Source: an uncultured Verrucomicrobiota bacterium (GTDB lineage: Bacteria; Verrucomicrobiota; Kiritimatiellia; CAIQIC01; Lenti-01). Taken from it: 16,625 nucleotides of DNA. Made by a program: the position numbers and the translations under genes. Each line of letters begins with the position of its first letter. Position 1 is the first letter of the stretch. The stretch spans positions 1-16,625 of the forward strand of contig CALKWZ010000038.1 of NCBI GenBank assembly GCA_938003985.1. Direction: 5' to 3'. Shown here one piece after another: positions 14,053-16,625 of the stretch. The notes under the pieces are model-generated. The model searched no databases and had not been told where the DNA came from. It saw nothing but the letters and a program-made list of their open reading frames with translations.

Positions 14053-15905
14053 CCTTGATTGCCTTGTCTTGGGCGGCCCCTTCCCCTTTCCAAGATTCTG
14101 CATCATCTTCCGCGATGGCCGACGACAGTTCGTCGTTTCCGGTTGCCGTCATAACGGGCAACACGGACGCCGTGCGCCGCCTGCTCGCGGCCGGCGCCCC
14201 GGTTGATCAACCCATGGCCTATGGCGGTACCGCGCTGCACATGGCCGCCGCGGAAAACGACGTCGCCATGGTCCAAGTCCTGTTGGACGCCGGGGCCGAC
14301 GTCCGCGCGACGAACCAATATCTCCGCACGCCGCTCATGACGGCCGCCGGCAACGGCGCGCGGGAATGCGCCCAGCTCCTGCTCGACCGCGGGGCCCAGA
14401 TCAACGCCGTGGACGCCTACGGCCACAGCGCCATCGCCCGCGCCATCCAGCGTGGCCAACTGGACATGCTCGATTTCCTGGCCGACCGCGGCGCGGATCT
14501 CGACGCGACGTCCAACGAGGGATGGAATCTATTGCATCTGGCCGCCGTGGAAGACAACGCCGACGTCGTCCGCTGGTGCATCCGCCGGAATCTCCCCCTC
14601 GATGCGCTGAAGAAGGGCGATTGTACCGCGCTGTATCTGGCCGTGGCCAACAACCAGACCAACGCGGTCCAGGCGCTCCTCGAAGCCGGAGCCGATGCCA
14701 ACCTCGCCACAACCAACGGTCTTTGGACACCTTTGATGAAGTCCGTTCGAGATGGAAACACGGGCTTGGCCCGCCTGCTGCTTTCCGCCGGTGCCGATCC
14801 GGAAAAACGCAGATTCGACGGAACAACCGCCTTGCTGATCGCCGCCGCCCACGCCTCGACGGAGATGATCGATCTGTTGCTGGATGCCGGGGCCCGCACC
14901 GACGCCTTCAACGACTACGGGTCCGGCGTCCTGCGCATGGCCATGGGCGCGACGAACCTGGCCGCTTTCACCCATTTTCTGGAACGCAACGTCGATCCGG
15001 ATCTCGCCCCGCCCGGCAAATGGCCGGTGATTTCCGGCGTGGCGTGGGATGGACAGATCGGGTTCATCGAAGCCCTGCTCGCAGCCGGCGCGGATCCCAA
15101 CCTGGCCACCCCCGACGGCCAAACGCCGCTTTTCATCGCCATGCGCCGCAGCCAGACGAACGTCGTCGAACAACTGCTCGCCGCCGGCGCGGATCCCGCC
15201 TTGCGCAAAAACGAGGACTGCCTGACTCCCTGGCATCTGGCGATTCTCCACGGGGAGCGCGAATTGGCCGAGCAACTGGAAATCCGCATGACGCCGGAAC
15301 AAATGGCCCCCACCAACCTCGTCCGCGCCTATCTGGATCTCGATGCTCCGCTGGCCACCAACGTGTTCGTGGCCGGCCTGTTCAACGAATGGAACGCCAC
15401 CGCCACGCCCCTGACGCGGCGCGCGGACGACGGCTGGTGGTACGTCGAACTCGATCTCTTCCCCGCCAGCTACGGCTACAAGTTCGTGGTCGACGGCAAC
15501 TGGATCGAGGATCCCCTCGCCGAAAAATCGTACCGCGACGGCAACCGCAACACGGAAAACTCCCAGTTCAATCCCGTGAATCGCCGCGTCGAAACCCGCC
15601 CGGTCCGGCCCGTTTCTTCCGCGGATGTCCTGATCCCCGTCCGCTTCGAATACCGCGACCGCACCGCGCGCTACGTCTCCGTCGCCGGCGAATTCAACGG
15701 CTGGAACGCCGTCAACCACCAGCTGGCCCTCGAAAAAGTCGGTCTGTGGTCCGCCGAACTGCGCATTCCCGCCGGCGAATACGCCTACAAGTTCGTGGTC
15801 GACGGCCAGTGGCACCTCGATCCCGCCAACGCCGCGACGAAGGTGGTCGCCGGCGCCACCAATTCCCTCGTCGTCGTCCGACCTGCCGCCGGAGAAACGC
15901 CCTGA
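14022..15905 (+). CDS. Exported ankyrin-repeat protein with two C-terminal CBM48/AMPK-beta-like domains
   Basis: The 627-residue product has an N-terminal signal-like segment (MPFAILRLGLTLIALSWAAP). Residues about 39-430 form roughly 12 ankyrin repeats of 33 residues, with units such as GTALHMAAAENDVAMVQVLL, TPLMTAAGNGARECAQLLLD and TPLFIAMRRSQTNVVEQLLA, each followed by an AGADxN-type turn. Residues about 446-517 and 548-620 are two early-set Ig-like domains of the CBM48/AMPK-beta glycogen-binding type: VFVAGLFNEWNAT...YGYKFVVDGNWIEDP and VSVAGEFNGWNAV...YAYKFVVDGQWHLDP. Such domains bind alpha-glucans or act as scaffolds. The gene lies between eno and a glycosyltransferase gene. The ATG has only a weak ribosome binding site and overlaps a small upstream ORF. 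The fusion is unusual; partner and ligand are unknown. Confidence 0.9.
   Translation: MPFAILRLGLTLIALSWAAPSPFQDSASSSAMADDSSSFPVAVITGNTDAVRRLLAAGAPVDQPMAYGGTALHMAAAENDVAMVQVLLDAGADVRATNQYLRTPLMTAAGNGARECAQLLLDRGAQINAVDAYGHSAIARAIQRGQLDMLDFLADRGADLDATSNEGWNLLHLAAVEDNADVVRWCIRRNLPLDALKKGDCTALYLAVANNQTNAVQALLEAGADANLATTNGLWTPLMKSVRDGNTGLARLLLSAGADPEKRRFDGTTALLIAAAHASTEMIDLLLDAGARTDAFNDYGSGVLRMAMGATNLAAFTHFLERNVDPDLAPPGKWPVISGVAWDGQIGFIEALLAAGADPNLATPDGQTPLFIAMRRSQTNVVEQLLAAGADPALRKNEDCLTPWHLAILHGERELAEQLEIRMTPEQMAPTNLVRAYLDLDAPLATNVFVAGLFNEWNATATPLTRRADDGWWYVELDLFPASYGYKFVVDGNWIEDPLAEKSYRDGNRNTENSQFNPVNRRVETRPVRPVSSADVLIPVRFEYRDRTARYVSVAGEFNGWNAVNHQLALEKVGLWSAELRIPAGEYAYKFVVDGQWHLDPANAATKVVAGATNSLVVVRPAAGETP
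15476..15497 (+). repeat. 22-nt exact repeat, copy 1 (first CBM-like domain)
   Basis: The bases encoding YKFVVDG in the first CBM-like domain are identical over 22 nt to those at 15785-15806 in the second domain. This is a coding repeat that marks duplication or sequence exchange between the two domains. Confidence 0.8.
15785..15806 (+). repeat. 22-nt exact repeat, copy 2 (second CBM-like domain)
   Basis: Identical over 22 nt to 15476-15497, in the same position of the second CBM-like domain (YKFVVDG). The flanking codons differ, so the identity is limited to this core strand-turn. Confidence 0.8.
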
Positions 15906-15924
15906 CCGCCCGCCGCCGGCGCGG

Positions 15925-15954
15925 TTGACAGCGCCGCGGGGGCGGGCCTATCGT
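15925..15954 (+). promoter_or_regulatory. Strong promoter of the GT39 gene, giving a leaderless transcript
   Basis: A consensus -35 TTGACA (15925-15930), an 18-nt GC-rich spacer and TATCGT (15949-15954) are followed by exactly 7 nt and then the ATG at 15962. There is no Shine-Dalgarno sequence between the -10 and the ATG, so transcription should begin at the start codon itself. Confidence 0.7.
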
Positions 15955-15961
15955 GCCCGGC

Positions 15962-16625
15962 ATGAACGCGACTCGCGCGCAGAAAAGAACCGCCGGTTTC
16001 GCGCTGGGCATCTTCGCGCTGGCGCTGGCGATCCGGTTGCCGTTCCTCGGCCGCGCCGCGCTCTGGGGCGACGAAATCCTCTTCGTCCAATACATGGCGG
16101 ACGTGTCCCTGTCGCCGCTCCGCGCCTTCCTCGACTACTGGCAGAACTGCCTCGATTTCGGCCAGTTGCCGCTGGCGGGCGTGGTCCTGAACGTCTGGAT
16201 GCACGCGGCCGGGCGCTGCGTGCCGGACGTCGCGCACCACGTCTGGGCGCTGCGGTTGCCGGGCGCGCTGGCGGGCGCGCTGGCCGTCGCGGGCATCTAC
16301 CTGCTCGGCCGGCGGCTGTTGCGCCCGGAACTCAACCGCGCGGCCACGGCCATGGCCGCGGTCTTCTACTACCCCGTCTACTACTCCCGCGAAGTCTACT
16401 GCTATCCCTACGTCCTGCTCTGCGCCGCGTGCGCCTTTCTCTTTTTCCACAAGGCGCTCTTCGACCGGCGCGCCGGACGCGGCACGGTCGTCGCGCTCGC
16501 CCTCTGGTCGGTCGCGCTGGGCTGGACGCATTTCGGCTGCAGCGTGGCGCTGGCCGGCATGGCGCTGCTGGCGCTGGCCTGGCGGCAACGGCACGCGCGG
16601 CGCGGACGCCGCGCGCTCGCCCGCC
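15962..16625 (+). CDS. GT39/ArnT-like polytopic membrane glycosyltransferase (partial, runs off the end)
   Basis: The visible 221 residues start MNATRAQKRTAGFALGIFAL and contain several hydrophobic membrane segments. After the first one comes RAALWGDEILFVQYM, with the acidic pair D37-E38 typical of the first extracytoplasmic loop of GT-C enzymes of the PMT/ArnT (GT39, PF13231-like) group. YYSREVYCYPYVLL (140-153) matches the conserved YSREAxxY segment of the family, and WTHFG (188-192) is also typical. Members use polyprenyl-phosphate sugars to modify lipids, proteins or glycans on the outer side of the inner membrane; the substrate here is unknown. The frame has no stop before the window ends. 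The start is set by the promoter 7 nt upstream. Confidence 0.82.
   Translation, partial: MNATRAQKRTAGFALGIFALALAIRLPFLGRAALWGDEILFVQYMADVSLSPLRAFLDYWQNCLDFGQLPLAGVVLNVWMHAAGRCVPDVAHHVWALRLPGALAGALAVAGIYLLGRRLLRPELNRAATAMAAVFYYPVYYSREVYCYPYVLLCAACAFLFFHKALFDRRAGRGTVVALALWSVALGWTHFGCSVALAGMALLALAWRQRHARRGRRALAR

Noticed and set aside
14366..15928. 520-codon plus-strand frame inside the ankyrin-CBM gene, and the antisense frame at 14529-15815
   Set aside because: Both are shadows of a gene whose own frame shows regular ankyrin and CBM-like repeats.
15785..16594. Minus-strand 269-codon frame opposite the GT39 gene
   Set aside because: The plus strand has a consensus promoter and clear GT-C motifs. 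The minus-strand translation is charged low-complexity sequence and covers the promoter.

Overview
The window is GC-rich (roughly two thirds G+C) and densely coded. It comes from a Gram-negative bacterium: there are several Sec and lipoprotein signal peptides, an LpoB-type activator of an outer-membrane-anchored peptidoglycan system, and a type II secretion-like pseudopilin. The form of the topoisomerase B subunit, the secreted beta-rich proteins and the promoter style suggest the PVC group (Kiritimatiellota, Verrucomicrobiota or Lentisphaerota). That assignment is inference; no rRNA gene is present to confirm it. There are no tRNAs, rRNAs, CRISPR arrays or transposases, and no gene-free stretch longer than about 300 bases.

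Layout. (1) 1-107 is the 3' end of an unidentified plus-strand gene, followed by a 19-bp palindrome. (2) 197-3676, plus strand: prfC (release factor 3) and a parE/gyrB-type topoisomerase subunit, closed by a strong bidirectional terminator at 3698-3719. (3) 8654-3740, minus strand: a six-gene cell-envelope operon reading COG3014 lipoprotein, PEGA-domain protein, YcfL-like lipoprotein, LpoB, a 14/15-residue repeat surface protein, and an exported protein of unknown function. (4) tatD diverges from this operon on the plus strand and converges on (5) a three-gene minus-strand operon (11766-9621): nikR, an exported beta-rich protein and a GspG-like pseudopilin. Between tatD and that operon lie two near-identical palindromic repeats 31 bp apart. 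(6) A lipoprotein gene diverges from nikR with only 15 bp between start codons, and a NikR-type inverted repeat covers that gap. (7) Plus strand: eno with a strong terminator, then an exported protein with about 12 ankyrin repeats and two glycogen-binding-like (CBM48/AMPK-beta) domains, then the 5' part of a GT39-type membrane glycosyltransferase gene that runs off the end.

How the parts fit. The first region is core translation and DNA topology. The envelope operon contains ycfL and lpoB side by side, as in E. coli, so it probably concerns peptidoglycan synthase control at the outer membrane. The nikR region looks like a small nickel-responsive regulon: all four nickel ligands are present, an operator overlaps the start region, and two exported proteins are translationally coupled behind the regulator. 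Several genes that should be first in their transcripts (nikR, the COG3014 gene, the GT39 gene) have a -10 element 7-9 nt before the start codon and no Shine-Dalgarno site, whereas most genes inside operons and eno have clear ones. This suggests leaderless or near-leaderless initiation is common in this organism.
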